Of a DNA stretch of 64,000 nt, positions 33,908 through 46,065 are shown one piece after another; positions within the stretch are counted from its first letter, which is position 1, and the number at the start of each line of letters is the position of its first letter. The notes under the pieces were generated by a model. It saw nothing but the letters and a program-made list of their open reading frames with translations, did not search any database and was not told where the DNA came from. The DNA is from Candidatus Gullanella endobia (GTDB lineage Bacteria > Pseudomonadota > Gammaproteobacteria > Enterobacterales > Enterobacteriaceae): the NCBI RefSeq assembly GCF_900048035.1, contig NZ_LN999832.1:1-64000 (forward strand), given 5' to 3'. The position numbers were made by a program, and so were the translations under genes.

Positions 33908-36076
33908 ATGGACGCTTCTAACTTTCTCAATAAACTAAACGACAGGCAACGAGAAGCTGTAGAGGCACCGCGTGGCAATTTATTAGTACTAGCTGGCGCA
34001 GGAAGCGGAAAAACACGAGTATTAGTATACCGAATTGCTTGGCTTCTTGCAGTAGAAAATTGCTCGCCTTATTCAGTAATGGCGGTAACTTTTACTAATA
34101 AAGCGGCAACAGAGATGCGACACCGTATCGAAAATCTAGTAGATACTAGTCAGGTTGGTATGTGGATCGGAACCTTCCATGGACTTGCCTATCGCTTGCT
34201 TCGTGCTCATTATCAAGATGTTTTCTTACCACAAGATTTTCAGATCCTCGATAACGAGGATCAATTACGCTTGTTAAAACGCCTTATTCGAACTATGAAT
34301 CTTGATGAAAAGCAGTGGTCACCACACCAAGCGATATTTTACATTAATAATAAAAAAGATCAAGGTTTACGTCCGCAATATATAGAAACTTTCGGTAATC
34401 CGATTGAAAAAAATTGGCAACATATCTATCAAGTTTATCAGGAAACTTGCGATCGTGCAGGGCTAGTAGATTTTTCTGAACTTCTTCTACGTGCCTACGA
34501 GCTTTGGCTTAACAAGCCGTATATTTTACAACAATACCGAGAACGTTTTGCCAATATCCTTGTAGATGAATTTCAAGATACCAATCAAATTCAATATGCC
34601 TGGATCCGTATGTTAACTGGTAATCACGGCAACCTGATGATTGTTGGTGATGATGACCAGTCGATTTATGGCTGGCGCGGAGCGAAGGTAGAAAATATTA
34701 AACGTTTTCTAAAGGATTTTCCTGATGCACACCGTATTCGACTAGAGCAAAACTATCGTTCAAGCAAAAATATTTTGCAAGCAGCTAATGCTCTTATCGC
34801 TAATAATGGCGGTCGTCTTGGTAAAAATCTTTGGACAAAGAGTGCTAAAGGTGAAAAAATTACCCTTTACTGTGCTTCTAACGAATTAGATGAGGCAAGA
34901 TTCGTAGCAAATCGTATAAAGAAAAATCATAAGATAGGTATAGCTCTTAAAGACTGCGCTATTTTGTATCGTAGTAACGCTCAGTCTCGTGTCTTAGAAG
35001 AAGTGCTAATACAAATGAAGTTACCTTATCAGATTTATAGCGGCACTCGTTTTTTTGAACGTCAGGAAATTAAAGATACGTTAGCCTATTTACGTCTTAT
35101 TGCTAACAATAATGATGACGCTGCTTATGAACGGATCATCAATACGCCAGTGCGTGGTCTTGGTGATCGAACCTTAGATCTCGTTCGTCAGATAGCAAAA
35201 GACCGGAAATTAACGTTATGGCAGTCTAGTCTTATTCTAATTGAAGAACACATATTAACCAATCGTGCTGAAACTGCACTAAAGTCGTTTTTGTGGTTAA
35301 TTAATTCGCTAACAAAAGAAATAGCAGAGTTGCCATTACACGTGCAAACCGATCGAGTAATCAAAAACTCAGGTCTTTGGAATATGTATAAGCAAGAAAT
35401 AGGTGAAAAAGGCCAGATACGTATCGAGAACTTAAAAGAACTTATTATTGCTACTCGCCAATTTAACTATAATAATAATGAAGATCATGATTTTTTACCA
35501 TTACAAGCATTTCTATCTTACGCTACTCTAGAAGCTAGTGAGGGTAAAACTGACTCTTACCAAGACGCAGTACAATTAATGACGCTGCATTCTGCTAAAG
35601 GTCTAGAATTCCCTCAAGTATTCATTGTCGGTATGGAAGAAGGCATGTTTCCTAGCCAAATGTCATTAGATGAAGGTAGACGTTTAGAAGAAGAGCGACG
35701 TTTAGCGTATGTTGGTATTACTCGCGCAATGAACAAGCTAACAATTACTTATTCAGAGACTCGACGGTTATATGGAAAAAAAGAAGCTTATCACCTACCG
35801 TCTCGTTTTGTTAGCGAATTGCCTTTATCGTGCTTAGAAGAAGTACGACTACGTTCCTGCATAGCTCGTCCGGTCAGACAAAAACCTATTAGTACTTTCT
35901 TAGGTGAAAGTAATAGTTGTTTTTCTCTTGGTCAAAGGGTACGTCATCCGAAATTTGGTGAAGGTACAGTTATTAATTTGGAAGGCAGTGGCGAACATAG
36001 TCGTCTGAAAATCTTTTTTCAAAGAGAAGGTGTAAAATGGTTGGTTACAGCTTATGCTCGCTTAGAAATCGTTTGA
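33908..36076 (+). CDS. uvrD: DNA helicase II (UvrD)
   Basis: UvrD is a superfamily 1A 3'-5' helicase that unwinds DNA in methyl-directed mismatch repair and nucleotide-excision repair. The 722-residue protein (E. coli 720) is complete. The Walker A motif lies in LAGAGSGKTRV near residues 29-39, motif II in VDEFQDTNQIQ near residue 219, and motif III in DDDQSIYGWRGA. Motif VI is in RRLAYVGITRA near residue 600. The C-terminal tudor-like segment (GQRVRHPKFGEGTVINLEG) is present. It is flanked by large deserts on both sides. The mutS, mutL and uvrABC partners are not in this window. Confidence 0.98.
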   Translation: MDASNFLNKLNDRQREAVEAPRGNLLVLAGAGSGKTRVLVYRIAWLLAVENCSPYSVMAVTFTNKAATEMRHRIENLVDTSQVGMWIGTFHGLAYRLLRAHYQDVFLPQDFQILDNEDQLRLLKRLIRTMNLDEKQWSPHQAIFYINNKKDQGLRPQYIETFGNPIEKNWQHIYQVYQETCDRAGLVDFSELLLRAYELWLNKPYILQQYRERFANILVDEFQDTNQIQYAWIRMLTGNHGNLMIVGDDDQSIYGWRGAKVENIKRFLKDFPDAHRIRLEQNYRSSKNILQAANALIANNGGRLGKNLWTKSAKGEKITLYCASNELDEARFVANRIKKNHKIGIALKDCAILYRSNAQSRVLEEVLIQMKLPYQIYSGTRFFERQEIKDTLAYLRLIANNNDDAAYERIINTPVRGLGDRTLDLVRQIAKDRKLTLWQSSLILIEEHILTNRAETALKSFLWLINSLTKEIAELPLHVQTDRVIKNSGLWNMYKQEIGEKGQIRIENLKELIIATRQFNYNNNEDHDFLPLQAFLSYATLEASEGKTDSYQDAVQLMTLHSAKGLEFPQVFIVGMEEGMFPSQMSLDEGRRLEEERRLAYVGITRAMNKLTITYSETRRLYGKKEAYHLPSRFVSELPLSCLEEVRLRSCIARPVRQKPISTFLGESNSCFSLGQRVRHPKFGEGTVINLEGSGEHSRLKIFFQREGVKWLVTAYARLEIV

Positions 36077-36128
36077 TCTAATGTAGATTATTATATATAT
36101 AGAAAATGGATAAACAATTTTCTTAATA

Positions 36129-36162
36129 AATTATTTATATCTTGATAAAGATATAAATAATT
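36129..36162. repeat. 15-bp hairpin behind uvrD, possible transcript end
   Basis: Arms AATTATTTATATCTT and AAGATATAAATAATT pair perfectly around GATA, starting 53 nt after the uvrD stop. The stem is almost all A-T and is followed by CTTATATA, so intrinsic termination would be weak. A role in protecting the mRNA 3' end is possible. Confidence 0.45.
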
Positions 36163-38217
36163 CTTATATAAAAGATAATTACTATTTGGATATAATCCGT
36201 TTAAATATTAATTCAATAATTTTTATCAAGTAAATTTACTAGTTGAGCTAATTATAACGTTAGTTGTCTAAGTAATTTTTAGCTATCTACTTATCAAGTA
36301 TAAGTACAAAATAAAATCTTTGATAATCTGAAACTTAATATCTATGTTCCTATAATCTAATGCGTTGCTGTTTATTACCGTAAAAATAAAAGTACATGTA
36401 CGTGTTCTTAATTACTCTCTGCTCGAGACTGAACAGTCAGTATTTCGATTATATAAAATGAGCATTCATATTTAAATAATAATTAAAATAAAAATCTAGA
36501 TAATAAAATAAAATATTTATAGTAATTTATAGACATTAGATTTAATTATTCTAAATATATATTAGAATAATAATCATTATAACATAATTCTATGCTTATT
36601 AAGATTAATAATATAACTTAAAGAACTAAATTTTATCTATTAGATATCAAGAAAATAAAGTATATTTGTTAGGGACAACTAAATAGTTCTAGAGATTCTT
36701 ATATAATATCAACTCATTTCTATATCGTATAGATTCTTATTTTATAAAAACATCTCCTAATATAATTAGGAATGAGTTATTATTAATAATAAGCTTTATT
36801 AATATCAAACAAAATTTTAATATCAAAATATTTTCAGTAATCTTAGTTATTTTCCCTTTGTTGATTTTAGTTGTTTTAGACTATGATATAAACTTTATAA
36901 TTTATGCTTAATTTAGATAGTATTTAGCTATCTAGACATAATTCTGCTAATTATTTTTTAGTTATTCTAATATTAATTTTATATTTCAAATACAAAATTA
37001 ACTCTATGTATTATTAATGAAAGTAACGATAATAATGGTCAGTTAATATAATTCTATTCTAGATTTAGAGTATTTATTTCTATTATGAAATTTTTATTAT
37101 TTGATCTTAAATAGATAGTTTACCAGAGTTTTCTTTGCTATTAGATAGGTTTTATAATGAAAGATTTATAATAAGCTTTATGATATAAAATATTTTTACT
37201 CTGAAATAATAGTATAATAATTTCTTTATATTTTACCAGTTAGTAAAAACTATCTTTTTATTTCTATATTATAAATTTTAATAAATAGATAATAATAGCT
37301 ACGATTTATAAAATAACAGAAAAAAAGACAAAAGTGACTTTCTAATTAAATTTAGAATTTTAGTTAAAGTTTTAAATTTAAAGAAATGATTTTTATAGGT
37401 AAATTTTATTTTAAATGTTCGTAATGATATTAATTTACTATCGAAGCATCGTTGTCTTTTCGAAAGACTTACTTATGAACCATAACTTTTTCATTATCTA
37501 GATGTAAATTACGATTTTCTAGGTTAAAAACACTGCATAATTTTAGATATTAGGTTTTTCTTTTAATCTAATAGGCGCTTAGATTTTATTTCACGAATCT
37601 AAATTCTTCATATATAACTTATAGAAAATAATGATAACCATCATAAATTTATACATTATGATAAGTTTGATAATCAATAAATATTGATATAATTTGCATA
37701 ATTTTAGCTATAAATAATTCTGCGTATTTGTTATAAAAATAAAATTAAATAAGATATTTAAGCTAAAATAATCTGGCATAAACAATAGAAAAATTGGATT
37801 TCTGAATAATATTTCAATTATCAGTAATTTCGGTTAGACTAATAAATTATTATTTATACTATATTAAGTACTTCGGATAAAAATCTTATACGGATAAAAC
37901 GCATTGCATTCTACTCATGATATTATATCATTCGGATAAATTAAGTACTATTTTATAACTTTATATATGATACTAATTACTAGTATAGAGACACTTTTCT
38001 AATACAATTAAACGATTCTTTTACTTAACTAATTTAATGCATTTTTATAAAATTGTGATATCAGAAAAGCCATCTGTTATGCAGATATGAAAACACTCTA
38101 TATTCAAATTTAAAAAAGTATTTTTAACATGACGATTTATAATTTGTAATATAGAAAAAATCTATTTTAAAAAAAAGGAATTAGTAATTCCTGATTCAGG
38201 TTTTATACTTTATGTTA

Positions 38218-38244
38218 AAATTGAGTATATAATATACTCAATTT
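38218..38244. repeat. 13-bp palindrome with one-base centre
   Basis: Arms AAATTGAGTATAT and ATATACTCAATTT are perfect reverse complements around a single A. A second small one (AGGAATT, AGT, AATTCCT) lies about 30 nt upstream. No gene is near. Confidence 0.45.
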
Positions 38245-38828
38245 ACAAAAAATCTAGAATACTAAATACTAACTATAATAGCATAATTAAATTAATAAAG
38301 CTTTTATAAAAACTTTCACTTAATTAATCTTACTATTATAGTATCAGAGTTTTTATATAAGCAACAAATAATCTAATCCCAAACCGATATTTACTATGAA
38401 TAAATTAGTGAATACTGTTACTAATGTTATAAAAAATTATGCTTAAATGCTTTTAAGTATTGGAGAAATAGTATAGCCTTTAAATAAATTAAAATATTGT
38501 AACAAAAAAGCGATATAGAAAAACATAATATTCTCAGAGAGATATTGTTTCAACAAGTAAAACTATGAAAAATAAAATATGTGAGAAAAAGAAGTGAAAA
38601 CTAGCTGTTAATAACAGCGCTATTATTATTTTTTAAATAATGATAATACACTATATTTTAATTAAGATATTTAATAAGCAAGGTAAACTTAGTAAGTTAC
38701 TTATTTAAGTCTATTTATAAAAAACAAATAGATAAATTATTAATGCTTCTATTCTAAAATAGAAAGAAAAAATAAACATCATTTCTGATAATAGCTTTAA
38801 AAATCGAATAATTTTACTTTCAGTATTT

Positions 38829-38857
38829 CACCTATTTTATATGTTATAAAATAGGTG
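38829..38857. repeat. 13-bp hairpin in the asd leader
   Basis: Arms CACCTATTTTATA and TATAAAATAGGTG pair perfectly around TGT. The hairpin ends 71 nt before the asd ATG and is followed by TATTTTG and later CTTTTTATAA. It could be a leader hairpin, an attenuator or a relic terminator. No upstream gene is present that it could serve. Confidence 0.5.
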
Positions 38858-38928
38858 TATTTTGTTGGCTTTTTATAATAAAAGTATTTATAATAATTTG
38901 TTCCTTTTTACAGTAGGAAAGTTAAAAA

Positions 38929-40035
38929 ATGAAAAATGTTGGTTTTATTGGCTGGCGTGGCATGGTTGGTTCGGTGTTAATGAGACGTATGATCGAAGAG
39001 TGTGATTTTGATAATATCAATCCAATATTTTTTTCTACTTCTCAGTATGGTCAACCAGCTCCGATGGTAAATGGTCAGCATAGTGTACTGCAAGATGCAC
39101 GAAATCTAGCAGTACTTAGTACATTAGAGATTATTGTAACCTGTCAAGGAAGCAATTTTACTGATGAAATTTACCCTCAGTTGCGTAAAATCGGCTGGCA
39201 AGGCTATTGGATTGATGCAGCATCTTCGCTACGTATGCGTGAAGACGCAATTATTATTCTAGATCCTGTTAATCAAACTGTAATACAGAGAGGATTAGAT
39301 TCTGGGATCAAAACTTTTGTCGGTGGTAATTGTACTGTAAGCTTGATGCTGATGTCTCTAGGTGGTCTATTTACTCAGAATTTAGTAGAATGGGTCTCAG
39401 TAGCTAGCTATCAGGCAGCGTCTGGTGCTGGTGCTCGCCATATGCGAGAACTTCTAATGCAGATGGGGCAATTGCATGGCGCAGTAGCTCAACTATTGAA
39501 AGATTCAACTTCAGATATTTTAGATATCGAGCATCGAGTTACTGAATTAGCTCGAAGTTGTACTTTGCCAATAAATAATTTTAGCGTACCGTTAGCCGGT
39601 AGTCTTATCCCTTGGATTGATAAGCAAATGGAAAATGGTCAAAGTCGTGAAGAATGGAAAGGTCAAGCTGAAACTAATAAAATCCTTGGTACTTGCCAAC
39701 CAATATTAGTAGATGGGCTTTGCGTGCGCGTAGGTGCTTTGCGTTGTCATGGTCAGGCATTTACATTAAAGTTAAAAAAAGATATTCCATTGGCGGAAAT
39801 TGAACAATTGATTACTATCCATAATGATTGGGTAACAGTAATACCTAACGATCGTGAATTATCAATGCAAGAATTGACACCAATAGCAGTAACTGGTACG
39901 CTGAAAACTCCAGTTGGTCGCTTACGGAAACTAAATATGGGTCCGAAGTATCTTTCAGCTTTTAGTGTCGGCGACCAGTTATTATGGGGTGCTGCTGAGC
40001 CTCTTCGCCGTATGCTACGTCAACTATTATATTAA
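38929..40035 (+). CDS. asd: Aspartate-semialdehyde dehydrogenase
   Basis: Asd reduces aspartyl phosphate to aspartate semialdehyde with NADPH, the branch point to lysine, diaminopimelate, threonine and methionine. The 368-residue protein (E. coli 367) aligns over its whole length. The NADP motif [14 protein letters not shown] lies near residues 5-18, the catalytic cysteine in [11 protein letters not shown] near residue 135, and the substrate-binding [13 protein letters not shown] near residue 162. The Shine-Dalgarno AGGAAAG precedes the start. Retention fits a need for diaminopimelate or an amino acid made together with a host or partner symbiont. Confidence 0.98.
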   Translation: MKNVGFIGWRGMVGSVLMRRMIEECDFDNINPIFFSTSQYGQPAPMVNGQHSVLQDARNLAVLSTLEIIVTCQGSNFTDEIYPQLRKIGWQGYWIDAASSLRMREDAIIILDPVNQTVIQRGLDSGIKTFVGGNCTVSLMLMSLGGLFTQNLVEWVSVASYQAASGAGARHMRELLMQMGQLHGAVAQLLKDSTSDILDIEHRVTELARSCTLPINNFSVPLAGSLIPWIDKQMENGQSREEWKGQAETNKILGTCQPILVDGLCVRVGALRCHGQAFTLKLKKDIPLAEIEQLITIHNDWVTVIPNDRELSMQELTPIAVTGTLKTPVGRLRKLNMGPKYLSAFSVGDQLLWGAAEPLRRMLRQLLY

Positions 40036-40343
40036 ATCACTTCAAACTATTAATTTATGTGCGCTATTTTTAATTGTAGTATTATTTTCATTTAGTGTTA
40101 TCAATATTTAATATTATCAATTTCTTGAAGGCTTAAGAAAAGAAAGAAAGCAGTCTATTATCTGTCCTGTTATAGAAAATAAAAAATAAAATAAAGATCA
40201 TTGATTAATTTTTTATATTATATTTATTACTAATAGATTTGTTTATTTAACAGAAGTTTATTAAGAATAATTTAACTTATTTGAATACATATGTAGATGT
40301 TTATTCATTATATATACGTAGCATATTTTATACCTATTAAGTA
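40036..40343. other. Spacer between convergent asd and nfuA
   Basis: 308 nt of AT-rich DNA with no reading frame. I see no clear terminator for either gene. Confidence 0.6.
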
Positions 40344-40919
40344 TTAATAGTAAGAGTGATTACCATGCTGATGTTCAGTGATATCAAATACGCCATTTAA
40401 TTCAGGAAAATTTTTCAGTAATTCTTTTTCAATTCCTTCTTTGAGAGTATAATCTCTCATTGAACAACCATTACATCTACCGCTAAACTGCAAAATAGCA
40501 AGCATATCGTTTGTAATTTCTATTAGTTCTACCTTTCCGCTATGACTGGCTAAAGTTGGGTTAATTTGAGATTTTATAAAATATTCTACACGTTCAATAA
40601 GTGGTGCACTATTGCTTACTTTATGTATTTTGGCGTTAGGTGCTTTGAGTGTTAGTTGTGAACTAAGTTTATCCGTAACAAAATCAATTTCCATATCCTG
40701 TAAATATGGAAAAGAAAATTCATCTATATAGACAGAGATATTACCGAATTTTAATTCTATGTCATTAAATTCCACAGAATCTGGCGAGCAATACAAGATA
40801 CAGCATTCTGCATTAGGTGTGCCAGGATTAATAACGCAAATACGAATCTGTGTACCAGGTTTCTGATTAGATAATAATTTGGCAATATATTCCTTAGCAA
40901 GATTAGTAATAAAAATCAT
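40344..40919 (-). CDS. nfuA: Fe-S biogenesis carrier NfuA
   Basis: NfuA carries a 4Fe-4S cluster and delivers it to targets such as aconitase or lipoyl synthase. The ATG at 40919 gives 191 residues, exactly the E. coli length, and matches its start (MIRIS there, MIFIT here); a TTG four codons upstream (40931) is less likely. The N-terminal A-type-like domain ([10 protein letters not shown]) and the C-terminal Nfu domain with the cluster cysteines CNGCSM near residue 149 are present. The segment before them reads FSGRCNGC where E. coli has FGGGCNGC. With iscU missing from its usual place, which scaffold loads NfuA is an open question. Confidence 0.96.
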   Translation of the reverse strand: MIFITNLAKEYIAKLLSNQKPGTQIRICVINPGTPNAECCILYCSPDSVEFNDIELKFGNISVYIDEFSFPYLQDMEIDFVTDKLSSQLTLKAPNAKIHKVSNSAPLIERVEYFIKSQINPTLASHSGKVELIEITNDMLAILQFSGRCNGCSMRDYTLKEGIEKELLKNFPELNGVFDITEHQHGNHSYY

Positions 40920-40931
40920 AAATTCACTCAA

Positions 40932-42174
40932 TAATTTAAAAAATTATTTTATATAGTCCGCATACTTTTATATTTCACTATAAAGAATAACAGATATTAA
41001 AACAATATAAAGTTAATCTTTAAAGCTTTTATTATATATATTAATTATACTATCTTCTAGTGTTATTAATTTAATTAATATATCAGCGAAGAATAAAAAC
41101 GTAATAAGATTATATTAATAATCGCGAAAAAACTTTTAAATTTGTCAAGGATAGCAATAAACAGTACGTTAGAATTTAAGCTATAACTTATTTTATTTAC
41201 AAATTCTATATTATTAAATAATAAACATAAAAACTTGTTAAGTAATATTACTTAACTTTAAGAATAACAAGAACTACTATAAGTAGTATACATAAAATTA
41301 CTCTAGGATTTCATCTATATAATATAATTATTTAATATGAAAACGCTTGAAAAGTATAATAATATCAAGATAAGCACTACTTGAATAGTACAATACTAAT
41401 ATATCTAGCTATATTAAATGAGATTATATTAATATATTAATACTGTTGAATTATGATGACTTGCGAAAATTGTTAAATCGGCTTAATATAGTACTATTAT
41501 ACTTATTTGAATATTTGGATAACATGGTATTATGTATACAGCATTAATAACAGATAAATTGATCTCTATTACTGAGCATGTCTTATTTTATTTTTAATAA
41601 AATGTATATAATATTTACTTCTTCTCTGTTTAATATGAATTTTAAAACCGTTTTCACTTAATAAGAAATTCAGTTATACTGAAGAAAGCAGAAAGCAGAA
41701 AGCAGAAAGTGAATAGATTTATTTTAATGCTAATAATCGATAAAGATTTTTAACTAATAAAAATATAGCATATAATAAAATTACTTTATCTTTTCTGATT
41801 TTCTAATATTAAATAAGTATATTATTATAATTAGGTAAATTTTACCTTATTTTTATTTTATAAATTCAAAAATTATAATTAGTATCTAATGATAATTTCT
41901 AGTCTTAAATACTTAACATATCATATAAATTGAAGTGATTTTATATAAAGAACTATAACAGTATGAAATGTCAATAGAATTGTATTAATGATAATAAAAC
42001 AGACAAGCTGTATCTCATTGTTTTTTCAAAAAAATAAGTGTATATAAATAAAGTAACATCTATTATAAATAACTAAAAAGTTCTCTTATTTATAGCTAAT
42101 TTTCGAAGAAATAATAAATCTATTTATAATTAACAATATAGATGTAGACATAATATCTTTAAATAACCAAGTCG
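40932..42174. other. AT-rich spacer of about 1.2 kb between nfuA and the mrcA relic
   Basis: No gene is visible. Genes such as gntX, bioH and nudE would lie in this interval in E. coli. A 20-nt perfect palindrome (GTTAAGTAAT and ATTACTTAAC) is at 41237-41256, and a heptamer tandem repeat is at 41683-41709. Confidence 0.6.
41683..41709. repeat. Tandem heptamer repeat (AGAAAGC)
   Basis: Three perfect copies of AGAAAGC are followed by AGAAAGT. It lies in spacer DNA and is the clearest tandem repeat seen in the window. It probably arose by replication slippage. Confidence 0.8.
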
Positions 42175-44728
42175 TTAAAATAATTCTTGTTTCTGACCGT
42201 TTTCTATTAATGTCATACTAATTTTATTTACCACTTTATCTTTTGGTTGAGTACCTTCGATAAAATATTCCAATCGACTATTATTATCACCATTAGATAA
42301 CTTACCACTACTCTTATTAAGAGTAAGAGTAACGATTCCTGATGGTGGATCCTATTTTTCTTCAGAGATGCTTTCTAGTGTAACCTTCATGTATTCATCC
42401 CAGATAGGCTGGACGCTTTTAGCGCCGCTTTCAATACCTGAAATTTGATCACTAATAACACCAGAGTTTGTACTTCTTCCTAAATTCTGACGGTAATCAT
42501 CAAATCCTATCCACACCGTAGTGATAATGCCAGGTCCATAACCGGAAGAACCAGGCATCTTTAGAGTCGTTTGTAGTTCTAATTTTATCACCGATATCAC
42601 GATAATTTAAATCTCGTGAGAGCGCGCCAACCAGTATCTATCCAGCCATATTCTCCAAAAAATATTGCTATTTAAAGCGTCGCGCATTAAAAACGACAAC
42701 GGTGTAATAATCACGTGAAGAGCATAAATGTTTTTACTATCTGTTATAATTTGTTCTGGTAACATGTATTTTAATTGCGGTATGATCATAGAATTTTTAG
42801 TTCCAGTTTGGCAAAACATAGTCATTTTTTTAAAAACTGTTATTAGATTTCAATCTATTGCTATAGATAATCGGTAGATTACAGCTACTGAATACTACTT
42901 TAGGTTTAGCGGTAAATAGAACTTAATCATTATTATCGGTAATTTTAATAATAAGATATGGATCGATAAGATAACTGCCATTAGTCAACACTGCATAACT
43001 CCGAACCAGTTTCAATGGAGTAAAAGATACAGATTTTAACGCTAGAGATTCTAGTATGAATAATATTTTTCTCTGGAAAACCAAAATGTTTCAGATATTT
43101 TGCGGCATAATCCACTCTTATCGCGCGTATAGCGCGAACCATTACTACGTTTTTCGATTGCTAAAACCCTTTCGTAAACGAATCAGACCAGCATAACTTG
43201 GTAGTGAATTACAGGGGCGCCAGTCGATATTGTTACCATAATCCCAAAGGGAAATAGGAGCATCATTAAGAATAGTTGAAAGCGTTAAGCCTTTATCCAA
43301 TACGGAAGCATATAAGAACGGCTTGATATTAAAATCTACTTGAAGAAAAGCTTGAGTGATACGATTGAATTTGCTTTGATTAAAATCAAAATTACCAACT
43401 AAAGCTTTTACTGCACCATCTCTCGGATCCAACGAAACTAACGCTGAATTAACATCAGGTACTTGAGAGAGCGACTAACCATTATCTGTTTTACTCACCC
43501 AAATTTTTTGTCTAATCTGAAGGAAATCAGTGACTTTTTTTGGTATCTGACCCTGCTTTGTATCGCTTTTGAACGGCCGAGCCCAAAGCATACCTGCTAA
43601 TAATAATGATACGCTACTACCATGAACCATCATAGCTACCGTGTAGTCGACGCTAGTTTCAGTAATTACTGCTACATGTAATGGACCATAAGCTGGTATA
43701 GATTTTAATCTATTACAAATATGTTGTGTATCCCATGGTAATTCTCCTGATTCCAAAAATACACTGCTCGGACCACGATAACCATGACGTATATCATAAG
43801 ATAATATATTATTACGAACTATATTCTGTGCTGCTTGTTGTAGCGGTTTAGTAAAAATAGTTTTATACACCTTAAAACTTCTGGTATAAGTATCTTTTCC
43901 GTAGCGTTTGATCATATCTTGTCGTACCATTTCTGCTATATAAGGTGCGGAAAAATTATTTTCTAATGCGCGATAATAAGCTACTAACCTCATATTTTGT
44001 GCTTTTTCGTATTTATCTTGAGTAATATATTTTTCATTTCGCATACGTGCTAGTACGGTATTGCGCCGTGTTAATGCTCGTTTAGGAGAATAGAGTGGAT
44101 TAAAAGTAGAAGGGGCTTTTGGCAACCCAGCAATCATAACAATTTCGTTTAACGTGAGCTGGCTAATATGCTTTCCAAAATAAACCTGTGCTGCTGCACC
44201 TACACCATATGCGTGATAGCCTAGGTATATTTTATTTAAGTAAAGCTCTAAAATTTCATTTTTGTTAACAATTTTTCGATCAGAACAGCTAAAAAAAACT
44301 TCTTTAATTTTTTGAATAAGTATTCTTTCTGGGCTAAGGAAAAAATTTCGGGCTAACTGTTGAGTAACAGTACTTGCACCTTGAGAAACATAGCCAGAAA
44401 TTAAAGCAACAGAAATTGCTCTTAAAATTCCTACAGGATCTATACCATGATGCTCGTAAAATCGACCATCTTCGATGGCAATAAAAGCATGAACTAGTTC
44501 TAATGGTATCTGATTAAACCGGAGAGGAATACGACGTTTTTCACCATACTGAGCGATAAGCTCACCATTTGCTGAAAAAATCTGCATTGGATTTTGTAAT
44601 TGGATGTCCTTCAGTGTTGATACATTGAGCAAGTAAGGCATAATGTAATAATACATGCCATATATCGATTCGGTTCCAAATAAAATAAAATATACTAAAA
44701 GGATACATAAATATTTAATAAACTTCAC
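42175..44728 (-). pseudogene. mrcA: mrcA pseudogene (PBP1A), glycosyltransferase half still open
   Basis: PBP1A is the bifunctional peptidoglycan synthase. The relic has essentially full length (2554 nt against 2553 in E. coli) and can be read to its natural C-terminus (IEGTQP, then GQKQELF and stop). The first 417 codons are open from 44728 to 43475. They include the membrane anchor, the GT51 motifs (AFIAIEDGRFYEHHGID, GASTVTQQLARN, LELYLNKIYLG) and the region after them. A TAG at 43475-43477 then interrupts a readable frame (NG-stop-SLSQVPDVNSALVS). Frameshifts near 43150 and 43050 and further stops near 42826, 42601 and 42349 break the transpeptidase part. The KTG motif segment is among the degraded parts. 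Confidence 0.9.
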
Positions 44729-46065
44729 CTAAAGATTTCTATTTTTGTCATTTAGATAGTTTAAAAACACTAATACAAAAGATTAACTTTATTATTAAAT
44801 AAGTTATTTAAACCTCAAAAATCATAGTTTTTATTATCGGTAGATCAGTTATAGAAAAAGAACTTGATACTTTATATGCATTATTATCATCATATGATAA
44901 TAATGTATTGTACTATTTCATTTAATGGTTATTTTATGTATTTATAGTAGTAAATTAATTAATTAATTACTATATAATAGTTATTATCGAGATACTGTTG
45001 CTATTAGCATTAAAAATTATTAATACTTTTTGTCTAATTTTCCTAATTTAGTTAACGATCTGTCTATATTCTATCTCAAATATTCTCGACGTCGTTTATC
45101 ATCAGTATATTAATAATGGTTATCACATTAAATAGGTAGTTTAATCGTTATATTTTAGTTATCAATATTGAGAATTATTTTTATATTCCTGGTAAAAATA
45201 TTGATTTTCTATCAGAAAAAAATTTGACTTGATTGAACAAACAGAAAAATGTTCAAATCACTGTCGAATCATCCATGAAGCAATGTTAATACTATTTCTA
45301 AAATTCAAAATTATCCTAGACTTTAGATGTTAATTTTTTTGATATTATGTTTTAAGGATATATATTTTATTTCAAATTAGTTTTAAAAAAAGAAAGATAA
45401 TAATAGGTAAAGATAGGTTTAAACATCACGAACTATTCCACTTTGTTATTAGTGGCTTTTATAGAGTATGTTATAAATAGTATTATAGTAGTAATAATTA
45501 ACTTTTAAGTAACTGTAAAAGAAGATTTTTAGTAGTCAAAATCTATGTTGGAAAATATAGCAAATAATACATATACAATAACCTATAATCTGTTCATAAT
45601 AGCATAACGAACGTTTGAACTAACTCGGATTTTAATTTGATGTTTATATATAGTTAATAAGTTAATAACTAACAACTACAGAAATGCCATTATATCTAAT
45701 TTTATAGGGCTATCTCTATAAATAGAGATACCTATATTCGTAGACTATCAAAACTTCCATCAAAAATGGACACATGATAAAATTTATATATTGTATTATC
45801 AATTTTGTACTACCAGTAATTTTATTTAAAATAAAAACTTATTAGTTAATCATTATTTTTATTTAAGTATTATATAAGTAATGATACTAGTATTATTACT
45901 TACGGTATAAGCGTTAATTAAATCTATTGCTAAACTACCCGGTAGTATTGGAATATTTTCATTCTTTAAAAAGCGTTTTATGAAATTTTTAATTTAAATC
46001 TCGTCGCTTATTTTATAAGCATGGCGATGTTACTATCAACAAATTATCTTATTAATATCAAAAAT
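44729..46065. other. Spacer of about 1.3 kb between divergent mrcA relic and aroK
   Basis: The hof pilus-like genes of E. coli would be here and are not recognisable. The DNA is AT-rich with many stops. The part just before aroK (46021-46065) is open in the aroK frame and could be an N-terminal extension, but similarity begins at 46066. Confidence 0.6.

Larger units (their letters stand above)
36077..38928. other. Gene desert of about 2.9 kb between uvrD and asd
   Basis: No gene or readable relic. The join from uvrD (86 min in E. coli) to asd (77 min) is a rearrangement boundary. Three strong hairpins occur: 36129-36162 just behind uvrD, 38218-38244, and 38829-38857 upstream of asd. Confidence 0.65.

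Noticed and set aside
40919-40931. TTG start for nfuA four codons upstream
   Set aside because: The ATG at 40919 matches the E. coli N-terminus and length exactly, and GAGTGA just before it can serve as a ribosome-binding site.
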